Shown: in pieces, positions 48,439-60,101 of the stretch
How positions within the stretch are numbered: the stretch's first letter is position 1
Layout: each line of letters begins with the position of its first letter
Assembly: GCA_016584495.1 (NCBI GenBank)
Contig: WAID01000003.1
Location: forward strand, 6,280,501-6,344,500
Origin: Celoporthe dispersa
Lineage: Eukaryota > Ascomycota > Sordariomycetes > Diaporthales > Cryphonectriaceae
DNA length: 64,000 nucleotides
Direction: 5' to 3'
Translations under genes and position numbers: made by a program
Notes under the pieces: model-generated
The model's database searches: none
Told to the model about the DNA's origin: nothing
Seen by the model: only the letters and a program-made list of their open reading frames with translations

Positions 48439-49813
48439 ATGAATCCATCTGTCCTCGCCCTCGCCGCCCTGGCCGTCAGTGTCACGGCCCAAAGTCTTAG
48501 CGATCTACCAGAGTGCGGCGTGAGTTTTCCCTCGCTAATCATAAACCCATTTGTTCAAAAAAAAAAAAAAAGGTTGCCTTCCCTAGTACCAACGACCGGG
48601 TGGTATACCACCAGGCGGTGATCAAATACCGCTATGGACAGCTGGGCAAGTGTTCCGAGCTGAGAAGAGAAAACAACCATCTCTCGTGCAAATTTATAGA
48701 AGAGAATGGCTTCGTTCTTCTTCCGTCACACTAGGGCTACACACCTTGGTCAATAATACTGCCTCAGTCTACATGACCCCTCCTCACCAGATCCTAGTTT
48801 CTATGTTCTCAATCCATCCCCTCTATTTTGTATCGTGTGAGATCCTCTTCCTCTAATCTACCCAAAAGCAATTCTGCATCAACGCCCTGGTCACCGGCGG
48901 CCCATCCTACGGCTGTCCCGACTCCGCCCCCGCCTGCCTCTGCTCCAAAGTCGAGTTTGCCTACGGCATCCGTGACTGCTCGAGCGAGTCGTGCCCCTCG
49001 GGGACAGACCTGGCCCAGATCGCCTCGTATGCCCTGAGCTACTGCCAGTCGGGTGAGTATTTTTTTTTTCGGTTTCCGGCCCCCATTTGCCCCCCTGTCC
49101 GGATGGCCAACAGCCCACCAGGCTGCTACTGACAAGATCCGCCAAAAGCCCAGGCCTCAGCCTCCGGCACCTCCACCCTCGCCGACATAGCCATCTTCTC
49201 CACCGGCTTCGGCAGCAGCGGCGCCACGGCTACAGGAGAAGGACAAGACACGGCTACAGAGACAGCAACCACCGCCGCCACCTCAGGCGAGGGCGGCTCT
49301 TCTGGGACTGCTGCCGCTGGTGCTGGTGACTCCGGCGGCAGCGACACCACCTCGCAGACTGCCACGCCCATAACGACCGTCCCCATCATCTCCACCGAGA
49401 CGACGGACGGCTCGACAATGGAGACGACAGTCGGCTCGTCCACCATGTACGCTGGTGAGAGCAGCGGCACCGCCAGCGGGACGTCGACGGAGACGGGAGG
49501 TGGTGGAGGCGCGGCGGGCGCCAGCGGTGGTAGCAGCACCGGCACAGCGTCGTCCGGCGGCAGCGGCACCGAGACTGGCACCGGCACAGCGTCATCCGGC
49601 GGCAGCTCGACGGGCAGCGGGGCGGCGTCGAGCTCGTCCACCTCGACGGGCAGCGGGGCGGCGTCGAGCTCGTCCACCTCGGCGGCGGCTGCGGTGAGAC
49701 CTGTGGCCCGGGTGTTTGTGGTGGGCGCGAGGGGCGGTCTTCTCGGCTGGGTCGTGTCGAGCGTGGTTGGGCTGGTGGCTGCTGCCGGGATGATGGTCCT
49801 GTTTATGTTTTAA
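48439..49813 (+). CDS. Secreted, probably GPI-anchored CFEM-domain protein
   Basis: Extracellular CFEM protein; family members bind haem/iron or act in cell-wall and host interaction, the role here being unknown. Exons: 48439–48519, 48869–49052 and 49149–49813, intact, 309 residues. A signal peptide (MNPSVLALAALAVSVTAQ) precedes the CFEM domain with eight cysteines in LPECGQFCINALVTGG, GCPDSAPACLCSKVEFA and RDCSSESCPSG…YALSYCQS. About 200 residues of Ser/Thr/Gly/Ala-rich stalk follow, and a C-terminal hydrophobic segment (GWVVSSVVGLVAAAGMMVLF) fits a GPI signal. Intron 1 is long (349 nt) and contains an A-tract of about 14. The gene is convergent with TAZ1 (189 bp). Confidence 0.9.
49610..49681 (+). 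repeat. 36-bp tandem duplication in the CFEM stalk
   Basis: Two near-perfect consecutive copies of a 36-bp unit encoding GSGAASSSSTST, within exon 3. Confidence 0.85.
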
Positions 49814-50002
49814 GCGGGCCCGGGTGAAGTGGTGAGGGGTGGGTGTTGGCCCACCAGGTGGCTGCTGGTTGAGAGTTCTATTGTTGTATCTTCCGTCTCG
49901 GACGAGAATAAACTTGTCGTCGACTTCTCGAGTCTATCAGTAGTAGCCAGTGAATAATCAGCCGCTCTTCTCTTTTTTTCCCTTCTTCTTTCCCTTCTCT
50001 CT

Positions 50003-51482
50003 TTATGTGCTGGGCTTCTCTATGCTCCCGTCGACGGGGCTCTTCTTCGTATCCTTGGGATCCCTCGCCCACGTCTCCGCCAGCCCGAACCTGGGGTCCT
50101 CGTCCGGGTAGCCCAGGCTCCTCCGCAGCCTGGCCACCTCGTCCCTCACCCGCCTGGCGACCTCGACCCGGATCTCCTCGGCCTCCTTGCTGTACTTGAG
50201 CTCGTCCGTCAGCTCGCCGATCCGCAGGACGTCGGGCAGCCTCCTCAGGTCGCCCGGCGCCTGAGCCCTCGCGGCGACGAGACCGTGCCGGCCGGCCTGC
50301 CTGCCCGCGGCGACCACCTTGTCCGACAGCCTCGTCGCCCTCTCGATCTCGCCCTCTGCCGCCTTGATCTCCGCGTCCCGCCTCTCGACCTCCTTGCTGA
50401 CGAGCCCCTTCCACCTCCGCCGCAGGTCTCCAAAGGTGCTCTCCATGTCCAGCTTCTCGCCGAACGCGACCCTGACGTCCTTGCCCGCCCGGGGGACGAA
50501 CCTCGGCCAGCCCCTGTCCTCGTGCATGACCTCGCACGTGCCGTCGATGAACATGGGGACGACGTCGGGCATGGGCTCCGCCTCGAGGATCAGCCGTGCG
50601 ATCCCCCACTTGAAGTAGCGCATCTGCCGTTCCGGGTGCTGGTGGACCAGGCCCTCGGGGAAGACGTGCACCCACGCGTGGCGGTTCGACAGGAAGGCAG
50701 AGGGCGCCGTGTGCACGTCGTGGCCCGTGGTGGAGTAGGTGAGGCCGCCCTCGGTGAACGGGTCGCGGAGGTCGGCGAGGAGCGACTGCACGGTGACGGT
50801 CTTGGGCTGCGGCGGGGCCAGGGCCCGGTGCTCGGCGAGCGTCTTGAAGGGGTAGGCCGACAGCAGGCGGATGGCCTGGGTCATGGAGGGCTGGAAGAGG
50901 CCTGCGTGGGCCGAGTGCAGGCTGCGGTGGGTGGGCACGACCTGGCCTAGGGTGAAGAAGGTGCTGAGGGCCCTGTTCTTGAAGCAGATGTCGTGGGCGC
51001 CGAGGCCCCAGCGGAGGTTCCAGGGCTGGAAGGCAAGGCCGAGGGGGAGCACGCCCCATATGAGAGGATCGTCCATCCTGTGAGCGAGGGTGAGTGTGTG
51101 TGAGACATAAGGATGACGGTGATGATGGTAATCGTATGCTACTTACACTGATATGTGATTGCTGACTGCAGGCGGGAGAGAGATGAGAGAGGTGACTTGT
51201 TAGGACCGTCTCTTGCTGTGCGACCAAGGTTGGAAGAGAGCCGAGGCTGGCTGCTCGCTATCCAGACTCACCTGTGATGAGACCCCTCTGCCTCTCGTAC
51301 GGATCAGACCTGCTCTCCAGCAGCTCGACAAAGCTGTCCAGACCAATCACCTCCAGGTTGCTCAGCCCGTTCAGGAACCCTTTGGAGAGGGAACCAGTGA
51401 GGCCCATGATCATGGCAGACGTGCCGCGCCACAGCCCGTTGGGCCGCCGCTGCGGGTACTGACCATGAGCAATGGTCGTCAT
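50003..51482 (-). CDS. TAZ1: Tafazzin (cardiolipin transacylase)
   Basis: Mitochondrial phospholipid–lysophospholipid transacylase that remodels cardiolipin. Three exons: 51482–51272, a 19-nt microexon 51165–51147, and 51077–50003; 434 residues, intact. The HX4D catalytic motif is NHISVMDD, assembled across the microexon (His in the microexon, Asp in exon 3). Further family landmarks are WGVLPLG, AHDICFKN, VFPEGLVHQH (substrate-binding EG motif), MRYFKWGIARLILEAE and VVPMFIDGTCEVM. The C-terminal part is longer than in yeast (381 aa), with a charged coiled region (AEIKAAEGEIERATRLSDKV) common in filamentous fungi. The start chosen gives MTTIAHGQYPQRRPNGLWRG, which contains the family's N-terminal amphipathic part. 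Confidence 0.95.
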
Positions 51483-52475
51483 GTCGGCCGAGTAGAGTCG
51501 TCAACGGCTTGTCGTATTAGCGAGTGAGAAACAAACGAGAGTGAGCGGGTGAGTGAGTGACCCTAGAGACTCTGAGTGCGACGGGAGAAGAAGACAATGG
51601 GACCGAGATGGTCTCGAAGATGAGGCCCTCCAGAATATCCCCTCGCCTTTTCTTTCTCTCTCTTCACCGGCAAGGCTCAGACGTAAATGCCGGCTCAAAA
51701 ATGATATGACACTTTCATTGCTCTCCCGGCACCCCTGCCATCGAAATGCAGTACGCGTGTCGCTCAAGAAAAGTGGTGGGAGGTGGGGAGGGAGAGAGAA
51801 AAAGAAAAGGAAAGAAAAAGAAAAAGACAGGTCTTGTCGAGGATGGATCATGCGCGTTGCGGCTGCCCAGGCTGAGAAATTTCCCAACTGTTGATGACGG
51901 GGTACAAAGCTCCAGGCTCATGATCCCTGCAGATCCCACCGGCCGGCAAATTGACCAATCAGAAGTGGCACATAGCAGACAGTACAAGGAAGGTACTTCA
52001 TCAGCCATGAGAGACCGGCTAACATTTCTTCCCCCAGTTATTAATTACATGTCGAACTGGACAAGTCACTGCTCAAAGTGAACCGGCCACCACGTGGAGT
52101 AGCAGAGCCGTGTCTTCATTATTCTCGTTGCTTTTTCCTCTTTAAAGAAACCTGTGCAAATATAATCTTGTCTCGTGGTGACATGAACACCTTTTCATTA
52201 GAATCATTCAGAAGAAAAAAACAGAAAATCGCCCCGGGTGACCAAATTGTGGCGAGAGAATAAACCCTTCCACTGGGTATATGAGCAGCCCATGAAGAAA
52301 AAAAGAGAAAAGGAAAGAGAAAAAAACAGACACAGCATATTCTCTCGCATCAAGAAACACCCCTCCTGAAATGTCTTCCAATAAAGGCCCAATCACTCTT
52401 TCAACGCCAGGACAGGACTCCGTGGGATCCTGCCTCATGCAGAGGAAACAAAGGCAGCAGTGGAACAAACAGCAG
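51483..52475. other. Intergenic, TAZ1 promoter to b561-gene 3' end
   Basis: A 993-base spacer between two minus-strand genes, AT-richer than average with A-rich tracts (51790–51830, 52292–52330). No gene seen. Confidence 0.5.
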
Positions 52476-55348
52476 TTATGTGAAGTCCACCGTCCCGGTC
52501 GCCGGAGGCCTCTCGTTCCTCCTCTCCTGCCTGCGCCGACGTCTCCTGTCCGCCGCCGATGCCGTCGCGCTCGCCTCGCTAGGGCCGGGCGCTCCAGGCG
52601 TACCGATCGGGCTCATTCCGCTCCAGGTCCCGTGGCTACCGGGGCTCTGGATGCTGGCCAGGCTCGACACCGTCGCCCCGGCCGCGGGCTGGCCGCCCAT
52701 GGGCCCGCCTGCTGGTGGTGGTCCCGAGTAGTATGCCGAGTCCTTTGGTCGCCGGCCGCCTGCGAACGAAGCCTGTGGCGGCGACAGGGGCTCCACTGTG
52801 CTCTCGGCGGCCTCCTCCGCCGCCCGGCGCCGGCTCGTGTCGCGTCTGTATCGTGATCGAGACCCCGAGGCCACCTCGCTGCCCGACATGCTGCTGACCG
52901 AGTCGGCACGATGTCTTCGCGCCCGTCGCGCTGCCAGGGCCTCTTCCTCGGTGAGCCGCCGCAGCGTCACGTTGCGGTCCTTGTCGTCGTGCACCTTGAC
53001 CTTGACCGCGACCGGCGGCGTCTTGCCCCGAGACCCGCTCCTTTCCCCCTCCACTCGTCTCTGCGCCTCTTGCTCTGCCGCGAGCACATCGGCTGACGCC
53101 GCCGCCGCCGCCGCTGCCGCCTCACCCGCCCTTAGCCGGCTCTCGGACCGCGAGAAGAACGAATCGCTCTCAGAACTTCTTGCGAGTATCCCTCGCGGGT
53201 CGTCCGGCATCGCCGGCATCGCTGCCGGCTCGAGAAGGCTGTGTCTCGATTGGGACCTGGAGCGGGACCTGTTGGCCTCGGCCGCCGGCACTGGCATGAC
53301 GCCCGGCACAGGTGGAGCGCCCGGAACAGGGGGGGCACCTGGGACTGGAGGAGCACCTGGGACTGGAGGGGCGCCTGGGACCGGAGAGGCCGCTGCAGGA
53401 GTGTGCTGCGCATACTGTCCGACCGGCGGGGGCACCGGTGCCGACGGCGGTGAGCGGTACTGCTGCTGGTAGTCTGCGGTGAGCGGGGGCCCATAGGACG
53501 CGTCGTATCCGGAGAGCGGTCGTGGCTCAATAAGCGACGAAGACTCCTCCGATATGTGAGACGCCTGTGTCCCTACCCTCCCTGGCGGGGTCGGCCGGAT
53601 GGATGCACGTCGTGAGTCTCTCCTCCGTGGTGGTGTGCTGGGTTCATATCCGTCCCCGGTGTATCTCGGCTCGTGCAGTCCGGCCCGCCTCTCGTCCTCC
53701 CTCGACACGTAGTCGCTCTTCCTCTTTTCGGTCCCTTCGATCTTTCATCTTCTTGGTGAACCATCCGAGGCCCATCCCCGCCAGTAGGCCTTTCTCGGCA
53801 GCATGGCTGCTGTCACGGCGTTCCCTCCGAGGGGCCCTCGAGGGGCTGACATACGATGAATAGTCCGAGTCCAGGGTACTGCCGATTCGCGACTCGCCAT
53901 GGTGGTGCGAGCTCAGTGGCCGCGCGGGCCGCGCGGCGCCTGGTCGCGCCTCGGCTGCGCTGATGGCTGCTGCCATCGTTGACGGGCGGCTGGGGCCCGG
54001 CAGCAGCGGTGACCTTCGTGAGTCCCTGCGGTAGTCGTCGTAGTCGTCGCTGTAGTCGGTCACGACGGTGCCGCCGTGCCGCCTGTCGGACCTCGAGTTG
54101 CGTCGCCTGTTGGGAGTGTCTGGCGCGACTGCCGAGTACTCCTCATCCTCGGTCCCGCGGTTCCTCCTGCCCATGAAACGGCCAAGGAGGGCACCCGCGC
54201 CCAGACCGGCCCCAAGCCCCAGGAGCCTATCCGTGAAGCCGCCGCCGCCGCCGCTCTTCTCGGGTCTCTCGTTGTACCGCTCAGAGTACTTCTCCTCCTC
54301 AACATAGCTTTCGCGCCGTGACGGGATCACCTCGGGGGCGCGGGTGCGGCTCCGCAGTCTCGACGTGTGTGACCGGCTGCGACTCCTCTCCCTGCTGCTG
54401 GCCCTTTCTGCCTTTCGGCCGCGCGTCAGCGCCCACAGGCCACCACCAGCCGCGAGCGGGCCCAGCCACCGAGATGCCCCTCCGCTCGACTTTCGCTCAT
54501 AGCGCTCGGAGCGCGTGACCTCGGATCGCCCGTCGCGGACATAATACTCCGGCCGGTCCCATGCTCGGTAGCTGAAGATGAAATACAGAACCAACAGGAC
54601 GGCCATCCAGATGGCGTAGAGCACAAAGGTATACGTGGGAGACCCATAGAGGGCCAGGCCCAGTGGAACCTGTGCGATCCCAAGCAGGGCCACGGTCCGT
54701 CCGAACCACTGATGCAGCATAACCCTCAGGGACCGACCTCTGATGCTCTTGATGAGCCGCCCGCCAATGATCTGCACCAGGACGAGAGTGTATATCGCGA
54801 CACCGATGCCATGATGGGGGTTCGTCAAGCTCCGGTTCGGACCGACGGCGAACCATCCGAGGATGAAGACGACTGTTGTCAGGAGCACGGCGAGGATCTG
54901 GAGATATGCGTGGTAGCGGATGGCAGAGCCTGGCCTCCGAGTATAGAAGCGGGCGTAGAAGATGGCGGCCGGGACGATGAAGAGGAAGACGATGGTCGCT
55001 ATTATGCCGTGGGCCTTGATGAGCGAGTGGTACTGTGGCATGGTCGAGAAACGGTTGCCCATGCCTGCAGGTCGTGTAAAGAGAGAGAGAGAGAAGCACC
55101 CTGTCAGCGATAGCCTGCCTCGAGGAAGACCGAAAAAACAAACAGACCACCTGGAGAGGAGGTGTTTCCCTAAAGACACGGGGGCATCATGACCTACCAT
55201 TGTACTGCGTGGTCGCCAGGTTAAGACCCACCAGATTGGGTAGGAGGAAGTCATTCTTGGTAAAGTCCCATGTGCCATCGCCCACGTTCATGGTATCCGA
55301 GTCGTAAGTTGCCGTGCCTGGCGCGGACATGTCGTCCAGCGGCGCCAT
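52476..55348 (-). CDS. b561-type membrane protein with long basic disordered tail, frame-broken
   Basis: Fungal integral membrane protein with a cytochrome-b561-like core; probably a transmembrane electron carrier, but no function is proven from sequence. Exon 1 is 55348–55198 and exon 2 is 55064–52476 (133-nt intron); about 912 residues. After a soluble N-terminus (MAPLDDMSAPGTATYDSD… LPNLVGLNLATTQYN) come about five helices. Candidate haem-ligand histidines lie in IKAHGIIAT, RYHAYLQ, NPHHGIGVA and MLHQWFGR. The remaining ~650 residues are Arg/Ser-rich and low-complexity, with GGGGGFTDRLLGLGAGLGAG, a VPGAP tandem repeat and a final coiled stretch (LTEEEALAARRARR). One extra base in the T4 run at 53725–53728 separates KKMKDRRD… from DYVSREDERRAGLHEP. 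Confidence 0.85.
53303..53392 (-). repeat. 15-bp tandem repeat encoding VPGAP
   Basis: About six imperfect consecutive 15-bp units in the tail of the b561-type gene, encoding repeated PVPGA pentapeptides. Confidence 0.85.
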
Positions 55349-57272
55349 GATGGCGGGTCGCCGACGACAGCTCGCGTCGTGGGCTCAGCAGCCTCTCTCC
55401 CCCCTCGGTTGATCGTGTACGTCAATTTCGAGGTGCGATCAATAAGCTGCAGCTGCAGCAGTAGCAGCAGCAACAGAACAGAAGGCGAGGGTGTGGCTAG
55501 CGGGCGGTGAGGAGATATGCAGTAGGTCGGAAGTTCGACCCAGTATCATGGATAAGGTTGGAATGGAATGTCTGGAAAGCACGTGTGTGGGAATCGGAGG
55601 GGGGAGAAAAAAAAAAGAAGGTTATGGGGTAGCGGGTGGGAAGGAAAAGCTGGCATGCACAGTAGTGAGGAGTGGTGGTGGGTTGGGTGAGCTGCAGGTT
55701 TCTATGGCAACTTGCAGGAACCACGAGCCTTGGCCTGGTGAGAGCTTGCGTAGCTGGTGGCGGGGTAGTTTGCGCGGTTGGTGTGCAGCTCGTGAGCCTG
55801 GACACCGAGTCTCGGCCCTCAAGACCTGGAAATCCTTGGACAGCCTCTTTGGATGCTGAAGAACAATTGCGTGCCTGAGAAGCAGGATTGAAAAAAAATA
55901 AAATAAAAAAAAATAAAAGGGGGACAGAAAGGCAGTTCACAGAATTCTGGTGAGACCCAAAAACATTGCCCGAGCTTGATGGAGGACAAAGTGATACTCT
56001 GGTGGCTGGTAAAATGTGGGACCCCTGCCCTGCCCTGGCCTAGCTGTAGGCGCTGATGTCGCTGTTGACAGGTTCTGGATTTGCCCATCAGCCATTCAAC
56101 CTTCACTTTACAGTTACTACTACGGTACGTACTACGTAGTGAAGTAGCATAGTACACCCCAACATTACTGGGGTGGTGGCAGGGGGCCCTGCCTGTCTGG
56201 ATCACCCTTCTGTGGGGATCTCAGGTGGAGTTCTGCTAACTTTAGCATTTCCCATCACTGCTTCCAGTCTCTCCAGTCTTCAGAGCTGGACACCAGTCCC
56301 ATCTCCAGCGTGACACCTCATCTTTATGTTCTCTTCCTGGTGACTCCCACAAGAACATCATGCATCTCTTGACAGCATGCAGGTGACAGCGTGCAGGTGA
56401 GAGGCCCGCAATTGCCAGCGCTGGAACCAACCAACAGTTTCTGCACTGTTGGGTAAGTAATTTGTTGACAGGCACAGAATGTCCACCTGAGAGCATTTTG
56501 TCATCATGATATGCTGAGAACTCAACATTTGATAATAATGAAGGAATGCAGTGCATACCTCTCCCATCCAGGCAAAAGAAGTGAACGCCCAGGGAGGGGG
56601 AGGGGGGGGAAGACAAGTCCGCTTTCCCCTGTGCCAGCCTCCTGCAGTACCTTTTCTCTGCCAGATCTCTACTCCACACAGATCTCCAGACCCAACAGAA
56701 GATGCAGACCTGCATAATTCCATGTGTGTCTGCCAGGGTCCCTTTGATGCTGCACGAAGGAGGGAGAGCGGACCGGAGAGGAGGCATGGCTCGCCACCAA
56801 GAAAAAAGTAGCCTCTCAACGTCCAACCACAGGCGGCCCACCGTCTGCTTGTTCGCTAAACAAGCAGCCAGACCTTTCAGCCGCATTCAGGATCAGGCGA
56901 TGAGTTGCTTTGGGTAGGGAAAGGAGGCGGCGGCGGCGGCGGCGTGGAGCCTCCCGATCCTTCGACCCGTATGTCACAGCGTGTCTGGGGTTTGCAACGA
57001 ATCACTCGAACCAACAGCATAATTGGGCTTATTTTGAAGGACCATGCGATGCTGCATAGGTACGAACCTCGTCAAGGGATGCAAGGTGATTTCCGGAATC
57101 GCAGCCATGGTGTTCTGATCATATCATAATGAAGACCTGCTGCTTTCTTCCGACTTTTCTTGTCCCACGGCTGTCCCAGATCAAGCAGGGTGACCGCCAG
57201 TTCTGTCTCTATTCGGGTGCATGAGAGCACGGGAAGACGCCACACGAGCAGACCAGAAGAGATACATGCGCC
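55349..57272. other. Divergent intergenic with a CpG-depleted block
   Basis: A 1.9-kb space between the divergent b561-type gene and the 777-residue membrane protein gene. It includes CAG repeats (55448–55473), palindromic TACGTA/CTACGTAG elements (56122–56140), a CpG-depleted block (about 56160–56765) and a CGG run (56927–56944). No gene seen. Confidence 0.5.
56160..56765. other. Second CpG-depleted block
   Basis: About 600 bp with only about seven CpG by eye count at ordinary GC content, with frequent TG and CA, resembling the block at 31480–33330. No open frame of note. Confidence 0.55.
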
Positions 57273-59692
57273 ATGGCACTCGGCAAGAAAGAGGATGCAG
57301 GACCACAGGCTCGCTCGAGCCCGCCGGGCCTGGGCAAGCTGCGATTCGTCGTCGTCATGTCCTTGTTCATGGCTACCGTCCCTCTGGCTCTCATCGTCAC
57401 CGGCCTGCTGGTCGTCATGTTTCGGTATCAGGTCCCCCACGCGGACCTCACCTCTGTCTTTGACAGCTACCCCAAGCCCGACCCAACGTCATACTACGTC
57501 GACTTCTCGGCCACCCAGCTCACGACCCTGGCCTCGTGGCTCTCCTCTCTCGCCCCCTATGTCCCACCAGCGACCCTGGCGCTGCTCGCCCTGGCCATCG
57601 CCAACTCCATCAGTCGCGACACGAAGCTGGGGAGGACGAACTCCCTGCCCTCGCCTCGGCAGCTGGGGATCCTCATCCGGCTCGTCGACGGCTCTCTGGC
57701 CGGGCTTTTCTCGTGGCTCCTGACCCCAACGCCCAAGATGAAAAAGAAGCGGGGAGAGACGTCTGTGCTGGCTCTGGACCTGATGGGAGCCGTGTTCATC
57801 GTGACGAGCCTGATCGTAAGTGGATGGATCTCTCTCCTGCCCCCCAAGACCCCTCTTCACCCTTCAGCGGCCGGCGCCTGACTGTCTACCCACCATCCCA
57901 GAGCTACGCGATCTGGTGTGCAGACACTTGGTTTCACATCTCGACATCTACGGTCAATGGCTACAAATTCCAAAACATCAGCTCGCCACGCAACATGAGC
58001 CTCACACCGGAGTTCTCAGAATGTGGTCCGGTCTCGTCGACGGCAGTGGCTGGCGCCCAGCAGTACTACCATATGAACGTGACCGACGATACCCCGGTGG
58101 TGTGTTTCGAGTACCCTGCGGCAAACAGCACCAAGATTTCGGTGGATCCCTACGAGATCGCCGCTGGACAGTCTACCGACTACAGCCTCCTGAGCACGAA
58201 CATCAACGGCACAGACTACAGCTACATCGTCCCCCTATCAGCCGAGACCTCGGGCGCGGACGCTGCAGACAACGACTATCTGGCCTCTACCCTAGCCGCG
58301 TCTGCCAGCTGCACAGACATACGATCATCATGCTGGTGGACGTCGTATGTAAGACACGGCGATAACTTTGCTGATAACTACACCCTCACCTGTGACTTTG
58401 GGCTCACGTACCAGTGGCTCATGGCCGAGGACGCGGGCACGACGACAGACTGGGTGATGGAGCCCGCGAGCAACATCAGCGGGTACAACTACATGTCCTG
58501 GGACACGTCGCGGTTTCTGTCGCTGGTCTTTGACTGGTTCAACACGCCCAACATGTCCTACCTGGACGAGTGGAGCTACTCGGGCGGCAGCTCCGTCTCA
58601 GAGCCCATCTCCAACACGACGGACAAGATCTGGAGCTTCAACTCGACAATTGGCGACGGGCCCATGTACGCCCTGGTCATGGGCATGTTCTACGACGAGG
58701 TGGGCGAGTGGAACGAGACGGGGGACGGCCTGATGCAGAACCTCCCCTTCATATACTCGTGCGAGATCTCGCTCAACAGAATAAACTACACCAGCATCAA
58801 CGGGACGACGACCACCTCCCAGCCAGGCCCCGCCGCGGACCCCGCCGTGTGGGACATCCTCCAGTACTTGGCGCCCTACGGGTCCCAGGACACATACGAG
58901 CTCAGCTCCATGACCAACATCCTGTCGGCCCTGATGAAGCCCAACATCACCAGCCTGGTGGACTACGACGACCTGCAGCTCCTCGTGGAGAACGCGGTGC
59001 GCCAGGCCCACGGCGCCTACCTCTCCTTCGCCGTGAAAGGCGCCCCGACCGTCTACGAGCAGGGCCGCACCGCCCTGCTGCTGGCCCGGGTCGAGCGCGC
59101 CCCGCTGTGGACGCTCGTGTCCCTCTGCCTGCTGTCGACACTGCTGGGGCTCGTGGCTGCCGTGCTGGCGCTGAGCCACTTCTCGTCGTCTACGCTGGCC
59201 GTCCGCAGCTGTCTGAGCGTCGACAGCATCATCGCGGAGTGGTGCGAGACGGAGGCGCGGGACTCGGCGGCGGTCAAGGCCGGGGAGGTGGGCGGGTTCA
59301 GGAAGACGGGCACGGGGCTGTCGGGGTCGATTGTAGTGCTGGATCGGGGTAGGGGGGAGGACGGGGATCGGAACCCTGACGATGTTGATGGTGATGAGGC
59401 GGATCTCTACACCGTGCGCAAGTTTGGCCTCGAGCAGGTGGATGATGGCCAGTGGGCATATACAAAAGTCCTCGGGACGGGCCCGGTGTTAAGGCGGAAC
59501 AGACGGGCATCGCTGGACTCGCTGCAGATGGGGCCTGGGGATGCACAGGCTGCTGGGCCGACGAGGGAGAATTCTGGACGGAGCCAAGGAGGGGTGCAGG
59601 ACGACCAAGACGGTCCTCATGGTCTCGAGTCTCCGCCTCTCTACGGTGGCAATGAGATGCAGCACAGCAGGCTCCTGGGCAGGGGCAGCTGA
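57273..59692 (+). CDS. Large fungal membrane protein of unknown function
   Basis: I do not recognise a functional family. Exons 57273–57815 and 57902–59692 with an 86-nt phase-0 intron; 777 residues, frame intact. The N-terminus has three probable membrane helices (VVVMSLFMATVPLALIVTGL, PPATLALLALAIANSI, SVLALDLMGAVFIVTSLI). Then comes a ~440-residue region with many N-glycosylation sequons (NISS, NMSL, NVTD, NSTK, NGTD, NYTL, NTTD, NSTI, NITS) and Cys/Trp/Tyr-rich stretches, so probably extracellular. A further helix (LWTLVSLCLLSTLLGLVAAV) leads to an acidic, disordered cytosolic tail. This topology suggests a surface sensor or scaffold; that is inference only. An alternative ATG lies slightly downstream but 57273 gives the natural N-terminus. 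Confidence 0.85.
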
Positions 59693-59928
59693 GCCTGGTA
59701 GAGCCCTCAGCGGAGAGATGTTGTATCTTGAAAGCGTAGATATTGATATTCATAATGGTTGTAATGATAATACTAAGAAGTATCGCCTGTTGGGCCACTC
59801 CGTCGGAATTATTCTTGCGAAAATTGTCTCCCAGATACTATCCTGACATATTGCACTGTCATAGAGAGGCCCTGTGTATGACCCGAGTGGCCTCGCATCT
59901 CTTATCACAGACAGATCGTCCCATTGGA

Positions 59929-59930
<2 letters not shown>

Positions 59931-59964
<34 letters not shown>
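59931..59964. repeat. (CA)17 microsatellite
   Basis: Perfect CA dinucleotide run. Confidence 0.95.
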
Positions 59965-59965
<1 letters not shown>

Positions 59966-60082
59966 TAAAAAAAATTTAAAAAAAAAGACAGAGTGAGAAT
60001 GAAAAACACAATATCACGAAGTATGCTGAAAATGTCACAGGGTCTAAAACCAATTTGGGTTGGACGAAAAGAGGAAAGAAGG

Positions 60083-60092
60083 AAAAAAAAAA
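60083..60092 (-). terminator. RNA polymerase III terminator of the 5S gene
   Basis: Ten A on the top strand, giving a T10 run about 10 nt after the 3' end of the 5S rRNA. Confidence 0.75.
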
Positions 60093-60101
60093 GAGAACGA
60101 A

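Larger units (their letters stand above)
59693..60101. other. 3' spacer between membrane-protein gene and 5S rRNA
   Basis: A 409-base spacer with a (CA)17 run (59931–59964) and A-rich sequence. The A10 tract at 60083–60092 is the T-run terminator of the minus-strand 5S gene. Confidence 0.6.

Noticed and set aside
49878..51227. 449-codon minus-strand frame overlapping TAZ1
   Set aside because: Arg/Pro/Gly-rich shadow of the tafazzin reading frame; the tafazzin frame has the catalytic motifs and correct splicing.
58570..59352. 260-codon alternative frame inside the 777-residue membrane-protein gene
   Set aside because: Arg/Pro-rich shadow; the other frame gives helices and glycosylation sequons.
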